From UBA9988 sp964574105 (GTDB taxonomy: Bacteria > Patescibacteriota > Minisyncoccia > Phycocordibacterales > UBA9988), in NCBI GenBank assembly GCA_964574105.1, contig CAZNKH010000001.1, forward strand, positions 1 through 62,600: a DNA stretch of 62,600 nucleotides, read 5' to 3'. A program made the position numbers and the translations under genes. Numbering within the stretch: the first letter of the stretch is position 1; every line of letters begins with the position of its first letter. Shown here piece by piece: positions 31,934 to 39,518 of this stretch. The notes below the pieces were generated by a model, which did not search any database, had not been told where the DNA came from, and worked only from the letters and a program-made list of their open reading frames with translations.

Positions 31934-33667
31934 ATGGAAAAAGATGAGAAACTCATTCGCATACGGCACTCACTCGCACATCTCCTCGCGATGGCTGTAA
32001 AGGAGAAAGATCCGGGAGCTACATGTGGCATTGGTCCTGTGATAGAAGATGGTTTTTACTACGACTTTGCATTCTCAAAAGGCTACTCTCCCTCTCCGGA
32101 AGATTTAAAACAGTTTGAGGTGAGGATACGCGGGTTGATACAAGATGGACTGACATTCACTATCTCTCATCTGGATACTAATGAGGCACGGGGCGCATTC
32201 AAGGACGAGCCGTACAAACTTGAACTGATTGATGAATTGATAGAGAAGGGAAAAGACATTACCGTCTACACTTCTGGAGCGTTTACCGATCTCTGTGCAG
32301 GGCCACATGTGAACAGTACAAAGGAAATACATCCTGATGCCTTTGCCATTACCCACACGGCTGGTGCCTACTGGCGAGGAAGCGAGAAGAATACAATGCT
32401 CACCCGCATCTATGGAGTGGCCTTTCATACTCCAAAAGAGCTCACCGAGTGGAAGCGCATCAAGGATGAGGCGGCACTGCGTGATCACCGCAAACTGGGA
32501 CGGGAACTGGGACTCTTTGCCTTCTCTGATCTCGTTGGCTCTGGGCTCCCGCTCTTTACTCCCAAGGGTACTAAGATGCGCGACTTAATCGTTGAAAAAA
32601 TTCAATCGCTTCAGTCAGATTACGGCTATGAACGAGTCACTATTCCCCACATCACCAAGAAGGAGCTCTACGAGACAAGCGGCCACTGGGAAAAGTTTAA
32701 GAATGACCTCTTCCATGTGCAGGGTCGTGGTGATACCAAGTTTGTAATGAAGCCAATGAATTGCCCGCACCACACCCAGATCTATGCAAGCACTCAACGG
32801 AGCTACCGTGATCTCCCTATCCGCTATATGGAGACTACGATGGTCTACCGTGATGAGCAGCAAGGTGAACTCCTCGGCCTCTCGCGCGTCCGCGCCATTT
32901 CACAAGATGACGGACATGTGTTCTGCCGACTTGATCAGGTGGGTAACGAGGTGGCAAACATTATCAGTGTCATTAAATCTTTTTACACCGATCTTGATAT
33001 GTTTGCAGAGGGTAAGTATTGGGTCTCGCTTTCAGTGCGTGATATGGCGCATACAGAAAAATATTTAGGAAATGATACACATTGGAGAGAAGCAGAGAAA
33101 GTCTTAGAGGAGTGCGCCAAAAAAGAAGGATTGAACTACAAACGAGTAGAGGGCGAAGCCGCCTTCTATGGACCAAAATTAGATTTTATGTTTAAAGATT
33201 CTCTGGGACGCGAGTGGCAATTGGGGACCGTGCAAGTTGATTTTGTAATGCCAGAGCGCTTTGGCCTTGAGTACACCGGCGAGAATGGCAAGAAAGAACA
33301 ACCAGTAATGATACACCGCGCCATTGCGGGATCGTTGGAGCGCTTTATGAGCATCATCATTGAGCACTTTGCGGGAACTTTCCCCGTCTGGCTCTCACCC
33401 GTGCAAACAGTGCTCCTCCCCGTCGGCGGCGCGCACAAGGAGTATGCACGAGAGATGTTGCGTGAATTAAAAAAGCGAGGCGTCCGTGCCGAGCTTGATG
33501 AACGAGATGAGTCCTTGGGTAAACGCATCCGTGACGCAAAAACTGCAAAGCTACCCTACCTCCTTGTGGTAGGAGATAAAGAAGTTGCTTCTCACACCGT
33601 CACTGCTGAAGGCCGTGAAGGCTCCCTTGGATCACTCTCCCTGGAAGATTTTATTTCCCGACTCTAA
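31934..33667 (+). CDS. thrS: Threonyl-tRNA synthetase lacking the TGS domain
   Basis: This is a 577-aa class II synthetase. The editing domain begins at once (R-H-S-L-A-H at residues 11-16; C-A-G-P-H about 117-121). The catalytic core has motif 2 T-M-V-Y-R-D-E and the zinc/substrate motif M-N-C-P-H-H, with motif 3 in the H-R-A-I-A-G-S-L-E-R-F stretch, and the C-terminal anticodon-binding domain is complete. E. coli ThrRS (642 aa) has an additional N-terminal TGS domain; here it is absent. The start at 31934 is supported by the precisely placed extended -10; a GTG 16 codons upstream is less likely. The stop overlaps that of gyrB by 3 bp. Confidence 0.96.
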   Translation: MEKDEKLIRIRHSLAHLLAMAVKEKDPGATCGIGPVIEDGFYYDFAFSKGYSPSPEDLKQFEVRIRGLIQDGLTFTISHLDTNEARGAFKDEPYKLELIDELIEKGKDITVYTSGAFTDLCAGPHVNSTKEIHPDAFAITHTAGAYWRGSEKNTMLTRIYGVAFHTPKELTEWKRIKDEAALRDHRKLGRELGLFAFSDLVGSGLPLFTPKGTKMRDLIVEKIQSLQSDYGYERVTIPHITKKELYETSGHWEKFKNDLFHVQGRGDTKFVMKPMNCPHHTQIYASTQRSYRDLPIRYMETTMVYRDEQQGELLGLSRVRAISQDDGHVFCRLDQVGNEVANIISVIKSFYTDLDMFAEGKYWVSLSVRDMAHTEKYLGNDTHWREAEKVLEECAKKEGLNYKRVEGEAAFYGPKLDFMFKDSLGREWQLGTVQVDFVMPERFGLEYTGENGKKEQPVMIHRAIAGSLERFMSIIIEHFAGTFPVWLSPVQTVLLPVGGAHKEYAREMLRELKKRGVRAELDERDESLGKRIRDAKTAKLPYLLVVGDKEVASHTVTAEGREGSLGSLSLEDFISRL

Positions 33668-35736
33668 ATATCCAAGTTTGCCAATTTGGCGTGAGTCTGA
33701 ATAAAGTGCTTGCGTGTAGTGACATCAGAACCCATAAGGGTATCAAAGGTGTGATCTGCCTCTACCGCATCATGCACCGTCACCTGCTTTAGGATGCGTC
33801 GCTCGGGATCCATGGTGGTCTCCCAAAGCTCCTCTGGGTTCATTTCTCCTAAGCCCTTATAGCGTTGAATAGAGATTTTTAACCGCTTACTCTCTGAAGC
33901 CCGGCTTTCTAAAGGAAGCCGGGTTTCTTCCGCAAGTTCACTTTCTTCTCCCTCCGGCATCTCACCTTCTTCCACTTCAGACATGGTGTCTACACCAAGA
34001 CGAGCGAGGACTCTCTCTTTCTCCTCATCACTAAAGGCGTAGTGAAATCCTTTCCCATGCTTGATTTTGTAGAGTGGCGGTTGTGCAATGTAGAGGTAAC
34101 CACCCTCAATCACGCGTACAAAGTGTCTGAAAAAGAGCGTGAGAAGAAGTGTGCGAATGTGTGCGCCATCTACATCGGCATCGGTCGCGATGATAATTTT
34201 GTGGTAGCGAAGCTTAGAGATATCAAAAGCATCCCCAATAGCCGCTCCGAGCGCAATGATGAGATACTTAATCTCTTGGGAGGCGAGCATCTTATCTAAA
34301 CGCGCTCGTTCCACATTCAAAATCTTCCCCTTCAAGGGCAGTATCGCCTGTGTACGACGGTCCCTCCCCTGCTTGCCCGAGCCACCTGCCGAATCTCCCT
34401 CCACAATAAAGAGCTCCGCCTCCTCCGCGCTCTTGGTCTGGCAATCAGCGAGCTTACCGGGGAGGGTCATACCCTCCAAGGCGCCCTTGCGTAAAACACT
34501 ATCCTTAGCCGCCTTAGCAGCTTTGCGAGCCTTCATCGCCAAGGCCACTTTCCCAATAATCATCTTGGCGTCATCCGGCTTCTCTTCTAGAAAATTTTTG
34601 AAAGCTTCACCAAAGGCGGTCTCTACTGCACTTCGCGCCTCTACACTACCCAGCTTTGCCTTGGTCTGTCCCTCAAACTGTGGGTTGGGAAGCTTGACCG
34701 AGATGACAGCAACGAGCCCCTCTCGCACATCGTCACCGGTAAAGTTACCATCTGCATCTTTGGTATTACCGTTCTTCTTAGCGTAATCATTTAAGATGCG
34801 CGTAAGTGCGGTGCGGAAGCCGGTAAGGTGCATGCCTCCCTCTGGAGTACTCGTGTTATTTGCAAAGCAGATCTCCTGCGCTGCAATCTCGTCTACATAT
34901 TGGAGTGCAATCTCTACCAGCACATCCTCGGCTTCCTTTTCAACATAGAAGATATTTTTATGTACAGACTTTTGCCCGTGATTGTAGTGCGTCACCAAAG
35001 CGACGAGTCCTCCTTCAAAATAGAATGAGTACGAAGGGAGCGAGAGCCCGAGCTCGGAGAGAAAAAATGCTTTTTGAGTATCTAAAGTCTTCTCGTAGTT
35101 CCGTGCATCAATCACACGGATGCGGAGCTTCTTGGTAAGGTAGGCTTGTTCACGCATGTGCGCAACTATACGCTCGTAAGAGTACTCCGTTTCAGAAAAG
35201 ACTTCCCTGTCTGCCTTGAAAGAGACGACTGTTCCTTGAGACGGGGTACTTGATACCCTTTTTACATTCGCTTTCTTCTTTCCACGAACATACTCCTGGT
35301 AATACACCTCCCCTTCACGATGTACCGCTACCCACATCCACTCCGAGAGTGCGTTCACCACTGAGGCACCAACACCGTGGAGTCCTCCAGAAATCTTGTA
35401 GCCCTTACCCTCAAATTTACCTCCCGCATGGAGTGTGGTCATAACCGTCTCAAGTGAAGAGACCTTGGTCTTGGGGTGGATATCTACAGGGATGCCGCGG
35501 CCATTGTCTGCAACACGGATGACGCCATCGGGCAGAAGCGCCACCTCAATCTCGTCAGCAAAACCGCCCATGGCCTCGTCACGACCATTATCAAAGATCT
35601 CTGTGAGCATGTGGTGGAGGCCATCTATGCCCGTGGAACCAATGTACATACCCGGTCGCTTCCTGACTGGTTCTAATCCTTCCAGAACAAGAATATCCTC
35701 TGCTCCGTAGCCTTTTGTATCTTCTTTTTTAGCCAT
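33664..35736 (-). CDS. gyrB: DNA gyrase subunit B
   Basis: This is the 690-aa ATPase subunit of a type IIA topoisomerase. The GHKL ATP-binding part has D-N-G-R-D-E-A-M-G-G and G-R-G-I-P-V-D-I-H, then G-G-L-H-G-V-G-A-S-V-V-N. The TOPRIM part has E-G-D-S-A-G-G-S-G-K-Q-G-R-D and D-A-D-V-D-G-A-H-I-R-T-L-L-L-T. The C-terminal Q-R-Y-K-G-L-G-E-M-N-P-E-E-L-W-E-T-T-M-D-P completes it. An acidic insert rich in Glu (around 600) interrupts the C-terminal part. ParE is an alternative name, but no second copy is seen here. Start MAKKED at 35736. Confidence 0.94.
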   Translation of the reverse strand: MAKKEDTKGYGAEDILVLEGLEPVRKRPGMYIGSTGIDGLHHMLTEIFDNGRDEAMGGFADEIEVALLPDGVIRVADNGRGIPVDIHPKTKVSSLETVMTTLHAGGKFEGKGYKISGGLHGVGASVVNALSEWMWVAVHREGEVYYQEYVRGKKKANVKRVSSTPSQGTVVSFKADREVFSETEYSYERIVAHMREQAYLTKKLRIRVIDARNYEKTLDTQKAFFLSELGLSLPSYSFYFEGGLVALVTHYNHGQKSVHKNIFYVEKEAEDVLVEIALQYVDEIAAQEICFANNTSTPEGGMHLTGFRTALTRILNDYAKKNGNTKDADGNFTGDDVREGLVAVISVKLPNPQFEGQTKAKLGSVEARSAVETAFGEAFKNFLEEKPDDAKMIIGKVALAMKARKAAKAAKDSVLRKGALEGMTLPGKLADCQTKSAEEAELFIVEGDSAGGSGKQGRDRRTQAILPLKGKILNVERARLDKMLASQEIKYLIIALGAAIGDAFDISKLRYHKIIIATDADVDGAHIRTLLLTLFFRHFVRVIEGGYLYIAQPPLYKIKHGKGFHYAFSDEEKERVLARLGVDTMSEVEEGEMPEGEESELAEETRLPLESRASESKRLKISIQRYKGLGEMNPEELWETTMDPERRILKQVTVHDAVEADHTFDTLMGSDVTTRKHFIQTHAKLANLDI

Positions 35737-35771
35737 AGAATGCAATAAAAAATACCGCCAAGTATTCCCTT

Positions 35772-35780
35772 AGTATAGCA
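35772..35780 (-). promoter_or_regulatory. Extended -10 of gyrB
   Basis: On the minus strand TGCTATACT (35780-35772) predicts +1 near 35765 and a leader of about 29 nt. Confidence 0.6.
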
Positions 35781-35788
35781 CATTCTCC

Positions 35789-37051
35789 CTACTTTCGCAC
35801 CTCCCAATTGGAGTGTTTCTCAAGGGCAGAGATGATGCCGAAGAGCGCTTCGTTTGCCTCTACATCAGTGAGTGATTTTTCGTGAGATTGGAAGGCGATA
35901 CGAAAAGCAAGCGAAGTTCGTTCTTCACCTTCCTTACAAAACTCATCAAATTTTACCGGTCCCTCCACAAGGAGTGGTCCGGCACTATTGCGGATAACTT
36001 CTTCCACTTCTTCTGCCTTTACCTCCTTGGGGATAAAGAGTGCAATGTCGCGGATAATGCGTGGGAAGAGTGAGAAGGGTTTAAATACTGTCTCTGGGCG
36101 GAGGAGTGGGTCCGGATCTACATCAGGGAGCGTCGCAATAGTCGAGAACAATTGCTCCAATGGCGCTTCATAAATACAGAATGTCTTATTCCAGTCGGTA
36201 TGTGGGAGCCATGATGGCAAGTCTTCTCTCTTAAATTTTTCCTTGGTATACGCAATCCCCACAGCAAGTCGCAATTCTTCTCTATCAGAGTAGAAGACTG
36301 TCCCAATCTCAAACAACTTTACCGCCTCCTGTTCAAACAGTGAGTACTGAAGGTTACGCGAGAGTGCTTCCTTGAGTGCGTCACTCAAGTTTGTCCGTAA
36401 GAAGGACTTATGGCTCGCCAGAGACTTTTCTACCTCTCGGTTACCCGTAGCGCTGAATGAGTAACTGTAGATCTCCGTATACCCGAGAGAGACAAGAATG
36501 TGCCGCACTTTATGTGATGCCTCATATATTTGATTTAGTGTTGTTGCAGTGAGTGTAGTGAGTCTGGCAGAGGAGATCTTCCCTACTCCGTACAGACGCA
36601 TGACCTCATCCGCGAGGTCTTCTACTATGTTTAGATCCACTCGATCAGCAGGAATGTATGCGAGGCACTTTTCTCCATCAGTACAGAGACCAACACGCAC
36701 TCGCGCGAGGTACTGTATGAGCTCTTGATTATTTAGTGATAAGCCAAGGATATCGTTTATTTTTTCTGAAGTGAATTCAATCGTCGCTCGTGCACTCTTC
36801 TCATCTGGGATGACAGTAATGCCTTCTTTGAGCGGCCAGTTCATAAGTGCAGAGAGTTCTCGTGCAAATCCTTCTGGAGTCTTAGTATCATTCCTATCAG
36901 GCAATATTTTTACATCCATAATCCAATCATCTTTTTTTTGCTCTATAGACTCCACTTCACAAAAAGAAACGGTAAGTATCGGCACAGCACTCTCTGGCGC
37001 TGGTAGCGCTTTCACAAAATACTGATTTAATTCATTCCACGATATACGCAT
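35789..37051 (-). CDS. pheT: Minimal phenylalanyl-tRNA synthetase beta subunit
   Basis: This 420-aa protein is about half the usual 790 aa. Residues 1-75 resemble the B1 fold (start M-R-I-S-W-N-E-L; D-V-K-I-L-P-D-R-N-D). The sequence then passes straight into B5 (about 85-165), the catalytic-like B6/B7 core (about 170-320), and an anticodon-binding FDX-ACB domain at the end (about 330-420). The EMAP/OB (B2) insertion and the B3/B4 editing domain are absent. This enzyme would be unable to clear Tyr-tRNA(Phe) by the classical route (inference). It starts 2 bp after the pheS stop. Confidence 0.92.
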   Translation of the reverse strand: MRISWNELNQYFVKALPAPESAVPILTVSFCEVESIEQKKDDWIMDVKILPDRNDTKTPEGFARELSALMNWPLKEGITVIPDEKSARATIEFTSEKINDILGLSLNNQELIQYLARVRVGLCTDGEKCLAYIPADRVDLNIVEDLADEVMRLYGVGKISSARLTTLTATTLNQIYEASHKVRHILVSLGYTEIYSYSFSATGNREVEKSLASHKSFLRTNLSDALKEALSRNLQYSLFEQEAVKLFEIGTVFYSDREELRLAVGIAYTKEKFKREDLPSWLPHTDWNKTFCIYEAPLEQLFSTIATLPDVDPDPLLRPETVFKPFSLFPRIIRDIALFIPKEVKAEEVEEVIRNSAGPLLVEGPVKFDEFCKEGEERTSLAFRIAFQSHEKSLTDVEANEALFGIISALEKHSNWEVRK

Positions 37052-37052
37052 G

Positions 37053-37754
37053 CTAGAATTGTTTTAAAAAGCGGGTATCACATGCATACAGAAGTCGAAT
37101 ATCGTTGATCCCGTACTTAATCATTGCGATACGGTCAAGCCCCGTGCCAAAGGCGAGTCCTCGCCAGCGCTTTGAGTCACGGCCGGCCGCAGTAAATACA
37201 TTGGGGTGAAGCATCCCCGCGCCAACTACCTCCAACCACTTACCATCCCACTTAATATCAAGCTCTACACCAGGTTCGACAAATGAGAAGAAACTTCTTC
37301 TCCAGCGGAACTCCAGATCGGCATCAAAGATATGACGATAAAAACCTTCCAGGAGCCATTTAAGATGCCCAAGATGCACATCCTCGGCAACCACTAATCC
37401 GTCAATCTGGTAGAACTGCGCTTCGTGTGTTGCATCAGTTGCCTCATTACGGAATACGCGTCCAGGTATCATGATACGAAAAGGAGGCTCATGTGTCTTT
37501 AAGAAGTGAGCATCTACTGATGTGGTATGGGTACGCAAGAGTGGCCGACCATCTTTCCCCGCTGACTCTTTTAGATAGAAGGTATCTTGCATTGCACGAG
37601 CGGGATGATCAGCGGGTATATTGAGTGCATCAAAGTTGTAGTGCTCACTCTCAATCTCTGGACCTTCCTCAATAGTAAAACCGAGCTCTTTAAAATAGCG
37701 CCCAGCGGTGTAGATGATCTGTGAGAGCGGGTGTAGATGGCCGGCCTTCTTCAT
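37053..37754 (-). CDS. pheS: Short phenylalanyl-tRNA synthetase alpha subunit
   Basis: This is the 233-aa catalytic alpha subunit. It begins G-H-L-H-P-L-S-Q and contains motif 2 (F-R-N-E-A-T-D-A-T-H-E-A-Q-F-Y-Q-I-D-G) and motif 3 (G-L-A-F-G-T-G-L-D-R-I-A-M). The usual N-terminal tRNA-binding coiled coil (about 85 residues) is missing, and no room exists for it because tRNA-Thr lies 42 bp upstream. TATAAT at 37769-37764 predicts a 3-nt leader. It pairs with the equally reduced pheT. Confidence 0.95.
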   Translation of the reverse strand: MKKAGHLHPLSQIIYTAGRYFKELGFTIEEGPEIESEHYNFDALNIPADHPARAMQDTFYLKESAGKDGRPLLRTHTTSVDAHFLKTHEPPFRIMIPGRVFRNEATDATHEAQFYQIDGLVVAEDVHLGHLKWLLEGFYRHIFDADLEFRWRRSFFSFVEPGVELDIKWDGKWLEVVGAGMLHPNVFTAAGRDSKRWRGLAFGTGLDRIAMIKYGINDIRLLYACDTRFLKQF

Positions 37755-37763
37755 AATGGGGAC

Positions 37764-37769
37764 ATTATA
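37764..37769 (-). promoter_or_regulatory. -10 of pheST (3-nt leader)
   Basis: TATAAT on the minus strand (37769-37764), predicted +1 at 37757, three bases before the ATG. Confidence 0.5.
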
Positions 37770-37795
37770 GAATGAAGTGAGGCGTATTGAAAGTG

Positions 37796-37868
37796 AGCCA
37801 CCTCTCGGACTTGAACCGAGGACCTACTGTTTACAAAACAGTTGCTCTACCAACTGAGCTAAGGTGGC
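37796..37868 (-). tRNA. tRNA-Thr (TGT)
   Basis: This is a complete 73-nt cloverleaf. Acceptor GCCACCT pairs with AGGTGGC and the D-arm is GCTCAGTTGGTAGAGC. The anticodon stem ACTGT/ACAGT closes the loop TTTGTAA (anticodon TGT), and the T-arm contains GGTTCAAGTCC. The discriminator base is T and no CCA end is encoded, so it must be added after transcription. Confidence 0.97.
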
Positions 37869-37874
37869 AGTATC

Positions 37875-38270
37875 CTACCGTCCTGTGGGGAGTTCCAAAC
37901 CATCTTTGTGCTCCTTTAATTCTCCAAGGAACTTAGAAGGTAATGCGGCGGTGTTCTCTACCCCCTTCCCCCGAACCATATTCATAAGCGCAATAAAACG
38001 ATGCTCCAGAGAACCAGTACTATTTCTGAGTCTAACATAAACCCACTTCAGTACGACAAGGAGTGCGCTTCGTGCGCGAGAGAGTACAGTAGAAACAAGG
38101 TCTCGCAGATACTCCTCATAGAGATCAAGCGCTTTTGCTTTAAGTACTCGACGGACAAAAAAATTATTTTGTGTAAGCATCACTCCCCGCCGCAGGGACA
38201 TGAGGCGGACTCCCCATACAGTGAAAGCGGCGCCTCCCGCTATGAATGCAATTGTTAAATACCACACCAT
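37875..38270 (-). CDS. Small membrane protein of unknown function
   Basis: This is a 131-aa protein with one N-terminal transmembrane helix (about residues 2-24), followed by a basic, helical cytoplasmic part (V-R-R-V-L-K-A-K-A-L-D-L-Y-E-E-Y). I recognise no family. It lies between tsf (9 bp upstream) and tRNA-Thr and is probably co-transcribed with rpsB-tsf. A weak TAAACT hexamer lies six bases before the ATG. Confidence 0.7.
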   Translation of the reverse strand: MVWYLTIAFIAGGAAFTVWGVRLMSLRRGVMLTQNNFFVRRVLKAKALDLYEEYLRDLVSTVLSRARSALLVVLKWVYVRLRNSTGSLEHRFIALMNMVRGKGVENTAALPSKFLGELKEHKDGLELPTGR

Positions 38271-38279
38271 AACAATAGT

Positions 38280-38738
38280 TTAGCTCCCTAAGAGTGTGAA
38301 GCGGATAAAGCGCGCGAGGGTAATGTTCTCTCCAAACTTTTGAATGTAGGACTTAATAAGTGCATCAATGGTAAGTGAGGCATCCTTAATGAAGGGTTGT
38401 GTAAAGAGTTCTGTCTGGTCCGTAGGAGCAGAGGCAGTGATGTGCATTGCAATGTCACGAGCGAGTGTCACAAACTCGGGATTTTTTGCAACAAAATCAG
38501 TCTCGCAGTTGAGCTCCACCATGGCACCCAGGGTACCAGTCGCGTGAACATAGGCACTCACCACTCCAGCCTTCACCTCGCGTGAAGATTTTTTCTCTGC
38601 AATAGTCTCGCTCTGCTCTCGCAAGGATGCTAATGCTTTTGTCTTATCACCTCCTGAGTCCTCCAATGCTTTCTTGCATTGGGCAAACGAGATGCCCGTC
38701 TCCTCTCTCAACTCTTTAATATCGCTTGCAGAGATCAT
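38280..38738 (-). CDS. tsf: Elongation factor Ts, very short form
   Basis: This is the 152-aa nucleotide exchange factor for EF-Tu. The N-terminal UBA-like domain (I-K-E-L-R-E-E-T-G-I-S-F-A-Q-C-K-K-A-L) and the core with the exchange motif N-C-E-T-D-F-V-A-K-N are present. E. coli EF-Ts is 283 aa and even short forms are near 200; here the second core subdomain and coiled-coil are missing. It overlaps rpsB by 4 bp, the conserved rpsB-tsf pair. Confidence 0.95.
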   Translation of the reverse strand: MISASDIKELREETGISFAQCKKALEDSGGDKTKALASLREQSETIAEKKSSREVKAGVVSAYVHATGTLGAMVELNCETDFVAKNPEFVTLARDIAMHITASAPTDQTELFTQPFIKDASLTIDALIKSYIQKFGENITLARFIRFTLLGS

Positions 38739-39460
38739 GCATTTTCTACAGGAGCACTCACCGCGCTCTTCTTCCCATCAAGGTAAGCATGCGCAACGAG
38801 GAGACTTACATACTCGATAGTCTCGCGTGAGGCATCATTCGCCACAATTGGGTATTGTACTTTAGTAATATCACAATCAACACTAGAGATACTGATGACA
38901 GGGATATTGAGATTGCCCGCTTCTTTTACAGAGATCACTTCGTGCTCTGAGTCAATGACAAAAAGCGCGTGAGGAAGTTTTTCCATTCTGTCAATGCCTG
39001 CAAAGTAGCGTTCTAGTTTTGCAATCTCCTTATCAATAGTGCCACGCTCTTTTTTGGTGTATACCGAAAGCTCGCCTTTCTCTCGCTTATCCTTCAGATC
39101 ACGCATACGGGTGACGCGCTTCTTCATCTCGCTCCAGTTGGTAAGCGTACCACCGAGCCAGCGCTCAGTCACATAGGGCATTGTTGTCATGTCTGCTGCA
39201 ATCTGTATGGGACGCTCTGCCTCCAATTTGTTGCCGACGAAGAGGATTGTCTTACCCTCTGTCCCAAGTTTTTTGACAAAGGCAAGTGCTGTTTCTAACT
39301 GCTCCGCAGTCTTCTCAAGATCAATGATTTGAACACGATTCTTAACCCCAAAAATAAAGGGAGTTACAGATGGATGCCTCCTACTCCGTGAGTACCCAAA
39401 ATGGGCTCCGGTCTTAAAGAGATCCTCTACAGACATGCTTACTTCTTTATTGATATTCAT
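38735..39460 (-). CDS. rpsB: Ribosomal protein uS2
   Basis: This 241-aa small-subunit protein has the typical G-A-H-F-G-Y motif near residue 18 (usually G-x-H-x-G), F-V-G-N-K, and E-R-W-L-G-G-T-L-T-N-W. ATG 39460 is used; an internal ATG eight codons later would fit the usual S2 start too. Predicted leader is 6 nt without a Shine-Dalgarno. It is translationally coupled to tsf. Confidence 0.97.
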   Translation of the reverse strand: MNINKEVSMSVEDLFKTGAHFGYSRSRRHPSVTPFIFGVKNRVQIIDLEKTAEQLETALAFVKKLGTEGKTILFVGNKLEAERPIQIAADMTTMPYVTERWLGGTLTNWSEMKKRVTRMRDLKDKREKGELSVYTKKERGTIDKEIAKLERYFAGIDRMEKLPHALFVIDSEHEVISVKEAGNLNIPVISISSVDCDITKVQYPIVANDASRETIEYVSLLVAHAYLDGKKSAVSAPVENA

Positions 39461-39472
39461 TTTTGCACCAGC

Positions 39473-39501
39473 AGATTAACACAAAGCCCAATTTATTGCA
39501 A
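39473..39501 (-). promoter_or_regulatory. Promoter of rpsB-tsf
   Basis: On the minus strand TTGCAA (39501-39496), a 17-bp spacer and TAATCT (39478-39473) preceded by TGT form an extended -10 promoter. The predicted +1 at 39466 gives a 6-nt leader. Confidence 0.6.
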
Positions 39502-39518
39502 GAAGATGGTATTTAATT

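Noticed and set aside
33661..33668. Overlap of thrS and gyrB ends as a sequencing error
   Set aside because: Both stops (TAA and TAG) share bases in a way that is normal for compact convergent genes, and both C-termini are complete.
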